64,000 bases of DNA from Alicyclobacillus shizuokensis NBRC 103103 (GTDB taxonomy: Bacteria; Bacillota; Bacilli; Alicyclobacillales; Alicyclobacillaceae): NCBI RefSeq assembly GCF_001552255.1, contig NZ_BCQV01000007.1, positions 124,001 to 188,000 on the forward strand, written 5' to 3'. Position numbers and translations under genes: made by a program. Below the pieces are notes generated by a model. The model did no database searches and was not told the DNA's origin. It saw nothing but the letters and a program-made list of their open reading frames with translations. Below are positions 1-7,538 of this stretch, in pieces (the stretch's first letter is position 1; the number at the start of each line of letters is the position of its first letter).

Positions 1-606
1 CATGCGATAAATCATCATGTCCTCCAACGAGTAGAACACAAATTCAAAGCGTTGTGGCTTCAACAGGTCGGAGACCGAACGAACCGTGAGGTTGATGTCG
101 AGTATATCCAGATAAGTGTTCGATTTCACCACCCAGTCTATGTGGTACTCAAGACCCTCAAAGGTACCGACATTCTGGTTGGCCTTCATGTCCGTAATGA
201 TGCCGATTCCCTTTGTTCTCCGATACGTCACCCCGACTCGAGCCGGGTACCGGCCCTGTTGCCAGCAGTTCGACACATAGGTGTCCAGAAGAGTATCGAC
301 CGCTTGACGGTACTCCGACGTGGATTCCAGGCGCTCATTCTTACCCTCATAGTGAAGGCGCGCCATAATCTGTTCGAACTCTTCCAGTTCAAACGTATGG
401 TCAAGCACGTCATCCTGGACCTTCGCGCGGAGAACCACAGTCTGCTCATCATACTTCTCGGGATCCGTGAGAAGCTGCATCGGAATCGAGAGATACTCAA
501 TGGGATTTAAGATCACCAGTGACTCATTCTCCAGCTTGATCTTCGGTAACAACGACAGGTCAACATAGTCCATCTCGCCTGGATTCGTCGGGTTCGGGAT
601 GGGCAT
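1..606 (-). CDS. Hypothetical protein, C-terminus off the left edge (partial)
   Basis: The frame stays open from an ATG at 606 to the window edge, giving 202 residues. An AAGGAGG ribosome binding site lies about 8 bases before the ATG. The first 60 residues are Pro- and Asn-rich, then mixed alpha/beta, with no motif I recognise. It is the most downstream gene seen in the leftward string that includes the NrdG-like gene. The stop codon is outside the window, so length and function are unknown. Confidence 0.75.
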   Translation of the reverse strand, partial: MPIPNPTNPGEMDYVDLSLLPKIKLENESLVILNPIEYLSIPMQLLTDPEKYDEQTVVLRAKVQDDVLDHTFELEEFEQIMARLHYEGKNERLESTSEYRQAVDTLLDTYVSNCWQQGRYPARVGVTYRRTKGIGIITDMKANQNVGTFEGLEYHIDWVVKSNTYLDILDINLTVRSVSDLLKPQRFEFVFYSLEDMMIYRM

Positions 607-644
607 CTCACTCAAGCCTCCTTGTGTCAAAGTCAAGATGAGCG

Positions 645-881
645 TCATTCGTTGATCGTTGCGAGCATTTCCTTGAGCCGATGGATGTACGCCTCAAGGG
701 CATCGATGCACTCAAGCGGAATGGTGATCCCAGTGCCCTGGTATCCGCCTCGGGGACCAATCTTCTCGATTTCGAGCCAAAGACCTTCCCCCTCATCAAA
801 CTGCATGACGAAACGCTCCGAGTTTGCGGCACCGGGTGAACCTTTGAGCTGGACGCATTCCCGATACGACAGAAAAGACAT
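645..881 (-). CDS. Small hypothetical protein
   Basis: 78 residues starting MSFLSYREC. The ATG overlaps the stop of the NrdG-like gene by one base (TAATG), and GGAGGTG sits just upstream, so the two are translationally coupled. It has a predicted beta-rich middle and a helical end (DALEAYIHRLKEML). I do not recognise the family. The coupling suggests it is made together with the activase. Confidence 0.75.
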   Translation of the reverse strand: MSFLSYRECVQLKGSPGAANSERFVMQFDEGEGLWLEIEKIGPRGGYQGTGITIPLECIDALEAYIHRLKEMLATINE

Positions 882-1699
882 TATGCACCTCCAAAGATCT
901 TCATGTACTCGTCTCGTTCCACAAAGCGCTGTTCACAATCCTCATCACAAAAGTGCATAGAGTCATCCAGAAGCGCATGGCCACAACAACGGCACGTCTT
1001 TTGGCAGGCCATCCTGCGGTTGTATTCATCGGCATAGAGCATCTCAAAGTGCTGACCGCTTGGGTCACGACGCAGGCTCTCGGCCGCATAGATGACTCGC
1101 TGATTGGCGGAGCCAATGAACATGCCTTCATCCATCGTCGGGGACACCGGAAGGCGCTTGTCATGTTGATAGTCCCCATCCACCAGCATGTCTACGTACT
1201 TGAGCAGTTCAAGAATCTCATCAGGTGTGGCGATTTGATACCGCGATCTGTCCTCTGTCCAACTGCTGCTGTACACCTGGAGTGCTTCATGAACCTCTGG
1301 TCCGTCACACGCGCGAGGAACGAAGACAATGCCATTGCGCAAGAGATTCTCCAGCACATACGCGGTATAGATGACGATATGAAACTTCGGATCAAGTTCC
1401 TTCAGCCGCCTGCAGACCTTGATGAGATTGCGCGTCTGAAGCAGGGGCTCTCCACCGCAGAACGTCACCTGACGATTCCATGCATCCCGAACGATGAAGT
1501 CCACTACTTCATCCACCGTCATTTCGCGTCTCGGGCCGCCAAACTCCCACGTGGTCGGGTTAAAGCAGCCTTGGCACGGATTGACGATGCCCCGGATGCA
1601 GCCTTTCAGGAAAAGCTCCAGACGCTTGCCTGGGCCCGCGGTCCTTGCATCTTTGGTGATGCCAATGAACCACAATCGATCACGGTCTGTCATGCACAT
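881..1699 (-). CDS. nrdG: NrdG-like radical SAM activase (anaerobic ribonucleotide reductase activating protein)
   Basis: Class III ribonucleotide reductase activases use a 4Fe-4S cluster and SAM to make the glycyl radical on NrdD. Here the cysteines read C-x7-C-x2-C (GCIRGIVNPCQGC), followed by FCGGEP, the SAM-binding GGE motif. Near the end are VDGDY and FIGSANQRVI, which match the conserved NrdG end (VDGxF, GSSNQRII). The C-terminus adds a Cys cluster, CQKTCRCC and CDEDC, like a zinc ribbon. Usual NrdG proteins are about 150-180 residues with C-x3-C-x2-C; this one is about 272. The start could be ATG 1699, ATG 1693 or an upstream GTG at 1723. No NrdD partner is in the window. Confidence 0.8.
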   Translation of the reverse strand: MCMTDRDRLWFIGITKDARTAGPGKRLELFLKGCIRGIVNPCQGCFNPTTWEFGGPRREMTVDEVVDFIVRDAWNRQVTFCGGEPLLQTRNLIKVCRRLKELDPKFHIVIYTAYVLENLLRNGIVFVPRACDGPEVHEALQVYSSSWTEDRSRYQIATPDEILELLKYVDMLVDGDYQHDKRLPVSPTMDEGMFIGSANQRVIYAAESLRRDPSGQHFEMLYADEYNRRMACQKTCRCCGHALLDDSMHFCDEDCEQRFVERDEYMKIFGGA

Positions 1700-1704
1700 C
1701 ACCA

Positions 1705-2295
1705 CTAGGCATTCTTTTTCCACTCCAACAGGTCGGTTCTGTAATCAACACTGTTGCACAAGATCAAGCACACCATACGCAACTGATCCTGAAGGTGCCT
1801 CACATCATTTGTCGCGTCTATGATTTCCGCCTGGATCAGATCCCTCTTGTGCCTGAGCATATCAAGCTGGCGTTCGAGGATAACAATCTGTTCATCAAGC
1901 GTCGACATTTGGGTCTTCAGACGGTCCACGGTTATCTTGGACTTGGCTTCGGCGCGTTCCAACTGGGCGTTGAGCTTGTCTACCTCGCGCAACAGTCCCT
2001 TGATGGTCTGCCGATTCACCGGCTCTGGAAAACCAAGGTCGCATTTGAACACGGTAATAAAACACGTGTTGTCAACATCCGTCACGATGATGATGTTGTC
2101 GCGGATGTAGTAATTACGTGTCATGTTGTCGCCAATCTGCCCGCGCCAAAGGAAGCGTGCATGCTCAAACAATTGATGAACATGTCTGTTGATTTGTTCC
2201 TCGTGCGCGATTATGTAATGCTGGCGCTCAGGAACTGTGGTGATGCCTACAATCCGCTCGACATAGCGTTGCTTAAAGTGCTTGGTCAGGTTCAC
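1705..2295 (-). CDS. Hypothetical coiled-coil protein
   Basis: 196 residues from a GTG chosen because GGGAGG lies 7 bases upstream. An open extension to 2376 runs through the promoter and is rejected. The N-terminal 85 residues are mixed alpha/beta (KHFKQRYVERIVG), seen in phage proteins of unknown role. Residues about 95-180 form a long charged coiled coil (KLNAQLERAEAKSK). It has its own promoter and a GCATTACA operator just upstream, and is the first gene of the leftward NrdG operon. Confidence 0.75.
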   Translation of the reverse strand: MNLTKHFKQRYVERIVGITTVPERQHYIIAHEEQINRHVHQLFEHARFLWRGQIGDNMTRNYYIRDNIIIVTDVDNTCFITVFKCDLGFPEPVNRQTIKGLLREVDKLNAQLERAEAKSKITVDRLKTQMSTLDEQIVILERQLDMLRHKRDLIQAEIIDATNDVRHLQDQLRMVCLILCNSVDYRTDLLEWKKNA

Positions 2296-2329
2296 AACTT
2301 CACCTCCCGCTCGAATTCTACTCAGAGCA

Positions 2330-2376
2330 TGTAATGCGTTACAACAAGTATAGTACAGAAAGGTACAGAAACACAA
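2330..2376 (-). promoter_or_regulatory. Promoter plus GCATTACA operator for the NrdG operon
   Basis: On the minus strand, -35 TTGTGT (2376-2371), an 18 bp spacer and -10 TATACT (2352-2347). The minus-strand sequence GCATTACA (2337-2330) follows 9 bases after the -10, in the expected start-site region. It is the recurrent phage motif described in the findings. Confidence 0.65.
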
Positions 2377-2380
2377 CGAA

Positions 2381-2420
2381 AACCGGGCTTACACGAAAGA
2401 AATTTTCGTTAAGCCCGGTT
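2381..2420 (-). terminator. Rho-independent terminator
   Basis: A 10-bp perfect stem (AACCGGGCTT with AAGCCCGGTT), followed on the minus strand by TTTTCGTT. It ends the transcript of the gene at 2450-2674, immediately before the next promoter. Confidence 0.75.
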
Positions 2421-2449
2421 ATTCTTCAGCAGATCGATCTCACACGGTA

Positions 2450-2674
2450 TCAAGATGAAGCCAATCTGTATGTTTTGAGCCATGCAGGATCAACTTGCCA
2501 ATACTTCGCCGCCTGCATAACAGCTTCATCCTCGGTGCCCTGGAAGACGCCAATGACTAAATCCGTTGGGTCAATGTCCTGGAATTCCGGATACCCGGTT
2601 TCGTCGTAGTTCCCGGTTTGGATCTCGAGAGACCCCGCGTATTCCGAATCCAGCACCACCAGATAGTCAGACAT
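2450..2674 (-). CDS. Small acidic hypothetical protein
   Basis: 74 residues, acidic, starting MSDYLVVLDSEYAG, with GGGAGG 8 bases upstream. The upstream gene's end overlaps its start (2667-2674). No known motif. It is the last gene of a leftward string that ends at the terminator at 2381-2420. Confidence 0.75.
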   Translation of the reverse strand: MSDYLVVLDSEYAGSLEIQTGNYDETGYPEFQDIDPTDLVIGVFQGTEDEAVMQAAKYWQVDPAWLKTYRLASS

Positions 2675-2876
2675 TCGCTTTGCCTCCCTTCAAGGCCAAC
2701 CAGGGGCTTCTCCTTCGACGCGTCTTCCGGGCCATCGTTCCACAGAGGACAAAGAACAGGAACTTGACCAACAGCCACATCAGCTGCAACAACATCAGGA
2801 CACACTCAATCAGCAAGTCCCAAAGAGTCCGGCGCACCACAGGATGGCGTAGAATCGAGCGCAGAATTTTGGTCAT
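2667..2876 (-). CDS. Small membrane protein
   Basis: 69 residues with one strongly hydrophobic stretch of about 25 residues (LLIECVLMLLQLMWLLVKFL), flanked by Arg and Lys-rich ends. Good AAGGAGG site upstream. Role unknown. A small single-span protein of this kind could be a holin-like or superinfection factor, but nothing here specifies that. Confidence 0.7.
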   Translation of the reverse strand: MTKILRSILRHPVVRRTLWDLLIECVLMLLQLMWLLVKFLFFVLCGTMARKTRRRRSPWLALKGGKANV

Positions 2877-2887
2877 GAGAGACCTCC

Positions 2888-3445
2888 TTAGACGTTCATC
2901 CGAATCGAAATCGTCTTATCCGTCTCTTGATACTCCACACAGTCGGGCAGATGCTCTTTGAGTGCAGGATTCTCCTCGATCTTCTGCAGGAGATAGTTCT
3001 TTGCCTTTGTGGCATCGAGCTGCGGTTCTTTCAGGAACTGATCCCGTACCCCATTGGCGGCCAGAAACCCTTCAAAGGCCACGGGATCTTTGATGACCAG
3101 GTTGTGATTGACCTTGCGCGGGGAGATCGTCGCCACATCCAGTTTGAGGGCCTTACCGCCGTTGACGTTCATGATGTAATGCTTGACAAGACCATCAATG
3201 TCCTCGATCTGTTCCACCACGCGTTGAATCTTCTTGTCCCACTCCTGCTTGACCGCATCCCGCAAGGCTTTGAGACGGTCGACTTCTTCCCGCAGAATCT
3301 TGCGTTTGATAATGAGCTTTCGAACCATCAGCTCATCGAGCATGAAGGTCTGGCCACCGTTTTCCTCATAGGCTTCCAGCATCTCTTCAATGCCCGCCAG
3401 ATCCTCTTCCAAAATCGCTTCTTCGAACGTTGCTGCAACCGCCAT
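2888..3445 (-). CDS. Gp157-like phage protein
   Basis: 185 residues. The ATG was chosen for AGGAGG about 9 bases upstream. The layout fits the siphovirus Gp157 family: an N-terminal helix, a long charged coiled coil (residues about 45-95), then a beta segment KALKLDVATISPRKVNHNLVI followed by a helical tail. The family is common next to phage recombination genes; its precise role is not settled, and it is often annotated as a resistance or host-nuclease-inhibitor protein. Context with RecA, SSB and resolvase-like genes agrees with recombination. Confidence 0.6.
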   Translation of the reverse strand: MAVAATFEEAILEEDLAGIEEMLEAYEENGGQTFMLDELMVRKLIIKRKILREEVDRLKALRDAVKQEWDKKIQRVVEQIEDIDGLVKHYIMNVNGGKALKLDVATISPRKVNHNLVIKDPVAFEGFLAANGVRDQFLKEPQLDATKAKNYLLQKIEENPALKEHLPDCVEYQETDKTISIRMNV

Positions 3446-3461
3446 GACAAGATCCCTCCTG

Positions 3462-3884
3462 TTAATCGAGTTTGTAGCCCTCGATCGGTTCCTTGCAGTT
3501 CGGGCACACATAGGTCTCGTCGTCAGAGTTTACCTCATCGAGCGGAACGGCCTTTCTCTCAAGGACCTTCTCACTGATGTGGTACCAGGCGGAAACCGTG
3601 GAAACCTCTTCGCAGTATGGACAGGTGCGAACCACGTCCACGACACGGACCCCGAAGCCGCCCTCTCCCACCAACTCAAGGCTTGTCGGCATCCAACGGG
3701 GACCTCTTGCAACTGCATAGGGCTCATCCCAGTCAACGATCACAAGACCATCCTCGATGGAGGACACAGTACCTGTAGCCTTGTGATCGGGATCCAAAGA
3801 CCGTCGTTTTACGCGGTCGCCAGGGGTAAAATCAAACTCCACCAATTCGTTGTCGATCACGACTTTGTGGATAACACGTCCCAC
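3462..3884 (-). CDS. Zinc-ribbon protein of unknown function
   Basis: 140 residues. The apparent ATG lies one base from the ribosome binding site, so the GTG two codons later (7-base spacing) is the likely start. The N-terminal half is beta-rich (GDRVKRRSLDPD...TGTVSS), resembling an SH3-like barrel. The C-terminal half has two CxxC pairs (CPYC and CPNC) about 45 residues apart, a probable zinc site. It could bind nucleic acid or protein; no closer family is recognised. Confidence 0.75.
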   Translation of the reverse strand: MGRVIHKVVIDNELVEFDFTPGDRVKRRSLDPDHKATGTVSSIEDGLVIVDWDEPYAVARGPRWMPTSLELVGEGGFGVRVVDVVRTCPYCEEVSTVSAWYHISEKVLERKAVPLDEVNSDDETYVCPNCKEPIEGYKLD

Positions 3885-3904
3885 ACCCATACCTCCTGAA
3901 AATC

Positions 3905-3916
3905 CGGCGATAGCCG
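3905..3916 (-). terminator. UAUC-loop hairpin (copy 1)
   Basis: Minus-strand RNA: CGGC, UAUC loop, GCCG, then GAUUUU, directly after the stop of the gene at 3921-4304. One of six such hairpins. The stem is very short for a terminator, so it may instead be a processing or protein-binding site. Confidence 0.5.
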
Positions 3917-3920
3917 TGGA

Positions 3921-4304
3921 TTATGCGACCGCGTTCGTCGAGGGGCTCTTTTGAATCAGCTCGTCGACGTAATGCAACAACACATCCAGAGAAGCTGTAT
4001 CATTGATGCCCTGCAGTTCTTCAAGTTCATCGCGGGTCAGGCCCAATGCTTCAAGGGTTTCGACATAGTCACATCCCGACTCGCCGTCTCTCTCATAGGC
4101 CTCATAGAAGTCGCAGGCATCCGACCCATACTCCATCTGAAGGCCGTAGATATCCGAATCACTAAGCCCCGCGATTTTCAGCAAATGACCCACCGAGCAG
4201 TAATGACAAACGCCATTGTCGTCCCGTACAATCAGACTTCCAAACGCCCTTCCTTGCTCCTCTAAACGCGTCCTGAGTGCTTGTAAGGCCTCTACACGAG
4301 TCAT
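3921..4304 (-). CDS. Acidic hypothetical protein
   Basis: 127 residues, strongly acidic, with ATG preceded by AGGAGGGA. It has CHYC near residue 34 and several later Cys, and reads as mostly alpha-helical. A C-terminal segment LGLTRDELEELQGIND resembles small helix-loop modules. No family recognised. Confidence 0.75.
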   Translation of the reverse strand: MTRVEALQALRTRLEEQGRAFGSLIVRDDNGVCHYCSVGHLLKIAGLSDSDIYGLQMEYGSDACDFYEAYERDGESGCDYVETLEALGLTRDELEELQGINDTASLDVLLHYVDELIQKSPSTNAVA

Positions 4305-4319
4305 ACATCGTCCCTCCTA

Positions 4320-4490
4320 TCAAAATAGCGACAGCTGGCCATGGACGGCCTTTTGTGTGGAATCCACTTCTTGCATTACACCAGGGCGTTTACCGGGGAT
4401 ACACGGATGAGAGATGACCACAGCGCCCTTGATGACGGTGATCTCATACCCGCACTTGGGGCACCGCAACAACACCATTTCTTTGGTCAC
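4320..4490 (-). CDS. Very small zinc-finger-like protein
   Basis: 56 residues from a GTG that overlaps the previous gene's stop (GTGA); an ATG four codons in is the alternative. It has CPKCGYE near the start and H-P-C further on, giving one likely zinc site. The stop lies next to the ribosome binding site of the following gene, so it fits exactly between two real genes. Function unknown. Confidence 0.6.
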   Translation of the reverse strand: MTKEMVLLRCPKCGYEITVIKGAVVISHPCIPGKRPGVMQEVDSTQKAVHGQLSLF

Positions 4491-5041
4491 TCAGGGTCGC
4501 CACCTATTTGCTTGTTCAAGAGCCGAATCTGCTCCAAGAGAGCTTGGATCGTCTGCACATAGGACAAGAGGATGTTGTAATCCATGACAACATACTGCTT
4601 GTCGTCACCTTTGAACCGAAAGGGGAGAAAGTAATACTCCCGGTTCATCTCGCGCGCTTCCTTGGCGAGTTTCTCGAGCCACTCTCGTTTGATGACAATC
4701 TGTTTTTCGCCCCGGCTATCGAGACTGCCTCGCTCTTTGTACTCTGCGAGTGCAGCGGTCAGTTTTTCCTCAGTAATCATGTCACCGAGGGCGAATGATA
4801 AAGAACCGGAGGCAAGTTGCCGGCGTGCCACATCTTTGGCTTTGGACACCGCCCGGTTGTATCGGTGGGTGCCGTCTTGTTCAAAGTCCATACCTGCCTT
4901 TGTCTGCTTACGAGCCACGGATCGAGGCCGAAGCCCCTTTCGCTCTTTTGGCGGTCGATACAAACTCAAGTCAAAGCAACGAGAACACGCCTTTCCGACA
5001 TTTGCGCACTCATCAGCTAGTCGGCAATCTCCACTGTTCAT
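4487..5041 (-). CDS. Resolvase-like nuclease (PDDEXK-type, tentative)
   Basis: 184 residues; the start overlaps the previous stop as ATGA. The N-terminus has four Cys (CRLADEC, ACSRC), a possible zinc or Fe-S site. The middle reads GSLSFALGD...EEK, resembling the GS-GD-ExK pattern of phage Holliday-junction-resolvase-like nucleases, followed by QIVIKREWLEKLAKEA and a hydrophobic strand. In that family this last block follows the active site. Cleavage of branched DNA would suit the neighbouring recombination genes. The match is by pattern only and could be wrong. Confidence 0.5.
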   Translation of the reverse strand: MNSGDCRLADECANVGKACSRCFDLSLYRPPKERKGLRPRSVARKQTKAGMDFEQDGTHRYNRAVSKAKDVARRQLASGSLSFALGDMITEEKLTAALAEYKERGSLDSRGEKQIVIKREWLEKLAKEAREMNREYYFLPFRFKGDDKQYVVMDYNILLSYVQTIQALLEQIRLLNKQIGGDPE

Positions 5042-5505
5042 ACAAGTTGCTTCTCCAATCGAAGAATGGAGTTATTCGTGATCTTCGACTCCGCCTTCAT
5101 CTTGAGCGTCGCAATCGTTGCGTCCAGCAAGTAATAATACTTGTTCCAGATATCCTCGATCTCGAACAAATTGACCTTGGGAAAGGGCCAAAATTCAGGA
5201 GCCGGATACTCCCTCGCAAACTGGATCCCGCCCGCTCGCCGCGCGTCTGGATTCGGCCCGGAATAGTAATCCTTGAGAACGCTTTCGAGGAACCTTTGTA
5301 TGGCGTCTCGGTTGCGCTTGGCACGCGCAAAATCGTAGTAAACTTGGGTATACAATTCGGATAACTGAATGTTAAATATATGCAGGGTCTCGGTGGTGTT
5401 CTCCATGGGGACAACAAGTTTGCGATTCCGTTCCTCGTAGTCAGCGACGAGCTTGTCCCACGCGTGCAAATCTTCCATCAAAAGACGTTCTAACACCCGA
5501 CTCAT
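5038..5505 (-). CDS. Hypothetical protein
   Basis: 155 residues, AGGAGG site upstream, helix-rich with many aromatic residues (YTQVYYDFARAKRNRD, IWNKYYYLLDATIATLK). It ends in ATGA overlap with the resolvase-like gene, so the two are probably co-translated. No family recognised. Confidence 0.75.
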   Translation of the reverse strand: MSRVLERLLMEDLHAWDKLVADYEERNRKLVVPMENTTETLHIFNIQLSELYTQVYYDFARAKRNRDAIQRFLESVLKDYYSGPNPDARRAGGIQFAREYPAPEFWPFPKVNLFEIEDIWNKYYYLLDATIATLKMKAESKITNNSILRLEKQLV

Positions 5506-5520
5506 GACAATTCCTCCTGG

Positions 5521-5910
5521 TCATGAAAACAGGCCAAACAGATTGACTAAGCCATCCTGCATGTAATCCATAAACATGAAGATACTCAGTGCGCCAAGGG
5601 TCTCGGTCGTCCGCGAGGCGATCCGATCAACCTGCTGGGCGGGTGGGTCATACGCATCCAGAATATTCTTGATCCGCTCACTGAAGCGATGAATGAGGCT
5701 GGATTTGATGTGACCCGCGGCTTGTGGGTATCTCTCGATCACAAGCCGCGCGGTCGAAGTGGGCAGGTCCAAGGATACTTCGGTTCCGGTCGCGTTGGCA
5801 ATGTCAACGCGCTCCATAATCACAGAAGCCACCACATCAGAAATCGCGGAGATCGTAGTTTCATCCGTATCTCCAGACCGATGGACAATGTACTCGCGTC
5901 TAGCCGGCAT
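5521..5910 (-). CDS. Hypothetical protein
   Basis: 129 residues, mixed alpha/beta, with a hydrophobic C-terminal 25 residues (LSIFMFMDYMQDGLVNLFGLF) that could be an amphipathic or membrane-touching helix. It lies directly downstream of the wHTH regulator gene in the same leftward transcript. No recognised motif. Confidence 0.65.
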   Translation of the reverse strand: MPARREYIVHRSGDTDETTISAISDVVASVIMERVDIANATGTEVSLDLPTSTARLVIERYPQAAGHIKSSLIHRFSERIKNILDAYDPPAQQVDRIASRTTETLGALSIFMFMDYMQDGLVNLFGLFS

Positions 5911-5955
5911 GTCCTTCTTCCCTTCCCCATGTGTGTTTCATTCTCAGGACGCTAT

Positions 5956-6525
5956 TCACATCATGGACTGCTCTGAGTTTACGCGCAGGATGACAGCGAT
6001 TCGGCCATCCTCCAGCTTGTGTGCAGATTCAATGGCCAGGTTCTGAACGTGTTCGAATTCACCCTTCACCATTTCTTGCATCGACTGTACAAACGATTGG
6101 ATCCACGGTTCCGTGGCACTCATCGACTCACGAGCTTTTGCTGCCTCAAGTTCCAAGCGAAGCCGTTCCACTTCTTGCTCCTTCTTCGCAAGGATTTGCT
6201 GAAAACGGCTTGTGTGTTGATTGAGCATGTTGACCATGTCAATGATATGATTAACCTCTTGCTCTGCGTCCGGGATTCCGTAGTAAATGATTTCGTTGGG
6301 ATCCGCTTTTTCCTTACTCGCAATGATCCCGATAATCCCCTCCTTGTACAGCTTGCGAACAGCACGATGCACTGTGGCTTCGCTGACTTTCTCCCCTGTT
6401 TCCTCCCCGATCGCCTTACCGATATCCTCCATGGACATCTTCAAGCGTTTATGCCGCTTGAGGAACTCATACACTTTTTGCTCCCCGGCACTGAGCAGCT
6501 CGAGGATAACGGACTCAGATGACAC
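5956..6525 (-). CDS. Winged-helix transcriptional regulator with coiled coil
   Basis: 189 residues. The GTG start follows GGAGG by 8 bases; the longer open frame to 6555 overlaps the promoter. Residues about 10-80 form a wHTH (AGEQKVYEFLKRHK...MSMEDIGKAIGEETG...SEATVHRAVRKLYKEGII). A charged coiled coil follows (residues about 95-145), suggesting a dimer. The promoter carries an 8+8 bp inverted repeat and two GCATTACA sites exactly 20 bp apart, consistent with autoregulation. It is the best candidate in the window to bind the GCATTACA motif found at other promoters; that link is an inference. Confidence 0.75.
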   Translation of the reverse strand: MSSESVILELLSAGEQKVYEFLKRHKRLKMSMEDIGKAIGEETGEKVSEATVHRAVRKLYKEGIIGIIASKEKADPNEIIYYGIPDAEQEVNHIIDMVNMLNQHTSRFQQILAKKEQEVERLRLELEAAKARESMSATEPWIQSFVQSMQEMVKGEFEHVQNLAIESAHKLEDGRIAVILRVNSEQSMM

Positions 6526-6566
6526 TCGCCTAACCTCCTCTGGAAAACCAGTCACAGTCGTATTAC

Positions 6567-6634
6567 ATTATACCGCAATATACCACGGTATAAAAGAAGT
6601 GCATTACAAATCACATCACTGCATTACATAATGC
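6567..6634 (-). promoter_or_regulatory. Autoregulatory promoter region of the wHTH gene
   Basis: Minus-strand -10 TATAAT at 6572-6567 with a weak -35. The inverted repeat TTATACCG/CGGTATAA (6568-6575 and 6586-6593) overlaps the promoter. GCATTACA occurs at 6601-6608 and 6621-6628, the second extending to the palindrome GCATTACATAATGC (6621-6634). Confidence 0.65.
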
Positions 6635-6717
6635 GGCCAGTTTTCCGCAGAGGCTGCGTTTTGCACCGAGTTCCTCTGACTTAGCGCTCAGTGAAAGGCC
6701 GGCTCATCGCACCGACC

Positions 6718-6948
6718 TTATCGGACCGTCTGACGCAGCTTTTGCTCTATGGCAGAGTTGACTTCGGCTTCATAGATACCTCGGCTGCGTGCAATCTCTC
6801 GTATCTCCTCGGGACTGTACACTCGGTACCGATTCCCTTTATTTCGGCGTGCCGGTGGGATGAGCCCATTCTCTTCCCAATACTTGATGGTGTCTTTGTG
6901 TACCCCAAGAATCTCGGCGGCATCTTTTACCGTGAATTCTTTTCTCAT
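6718..6948 (-). CDS. MerR-type HTH DNA-binding protein
   Basis: 76 residues. The whole protein is a MerR-like winged HTH: FTVKDAAEILGVHKDTIKYWEENGLIPPARR, then RVYSPEEIREIARSRG. There is no ligand-binding domain. The ATG overlaps the upstream stop (ATGA). Such short proteins act as excisionase-like or regulatory factors in phages. No T-rich terminator is visible after it. Confidence 0.75.
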   Translation of the reverse strand: MRKEFTVKDAAEILGVHKDTIKYWEENGLIPPARRNKGNRYRVYSPEEIREIARSRGIYEAEVNSAIEQKLRQTVR

Positions 6949-7535
6949 GCTGACTTCACCACCTGAAGTTGCGACTGGATATACGAGAACTGCTGATGTA
7001 AGACGGCAAGCGTCTGGTCATTGGCATCCACGAAGGAGTATGTCGTCAACACCGTCGTGGACGGAAGAATCGGCACAAACTGGCCTACTTCGGGCGCGTC
7101 CACAAATGCGAGGGAGGGATTGTACCCAAGACAAATGGCAATGACAGGCCGAACCACCATTACCTCAGCGACTAGGTGATGGACACACCGAGCATACTCC
7201 TTAGAGCCCACGCACTTGACCAACGATGTCAGGTACAGATCCTGAAAATCGTACCCACAATCCTTGAGGCACTGCGCCAATTGGTGGCCTTGCGGAGAAT
7301 CAAACAAGACATCCTCTGGGGTTTCGCCAATGATCATGACTCGTGCCTCTGGATGGGTCAGTGGCAGTGGTTTCTCATACTTAGACAAGACACATGCGTG
7401 ACAAGCTAACACGTCCTGGCGAAGATGCCCGTGGGCCAGACCCCTCATACAGAGGTCTGGCACTGTCGGCTGAACTTCGTCATAGAAGATCTGGGTTTCG
7501 ATTCCCTGCCCAGCAGTGATTGACGTCAAGATCAT
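6945..7535 (-). CDS. Uracil-DNA-glycosylase-superfamily protein (4Fe-4S type, divergent)
   Basis: 196 residues. CHAC, then MIIGETPED (family motif GE-P), then a paired LYLTSLVKC and a later Cys (YARC), then VIAICLGYNPS, correspond in order to the CxxC, GEAPG, NVVKC, C and LG motifs of family-4 uracil-DNA glycosylases. The four Cys are placed as expected for the Fe-S cluster. The PFVG motif is degenerate and the catalytic region unclear, so activity is uncertain. It starts right behind recA (TAG-GTG-ATG), suggesting DNA repair or protection of phage DNA. Confidence 0.65.
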   Translation of the reverse strand: MILTSITAGQGIETQIFYDEVQPTVPDLCMRGLAHGHLRQDVLACHACVLSKYEKPLPLTHPEARVMIIGETPEDVLFDSPQGHQLAQCLKDCGYDFQDLYLTSLVKCVGSKEYARCVHHLVAEVMVVRPVIAICLGYNPSLAFVDAPEVGQFVPILPSTTVLTTYSFVDANDQTLAVLHQQFSYIQSQLQVVKSA

Positions 7536-7538
7536 CAC

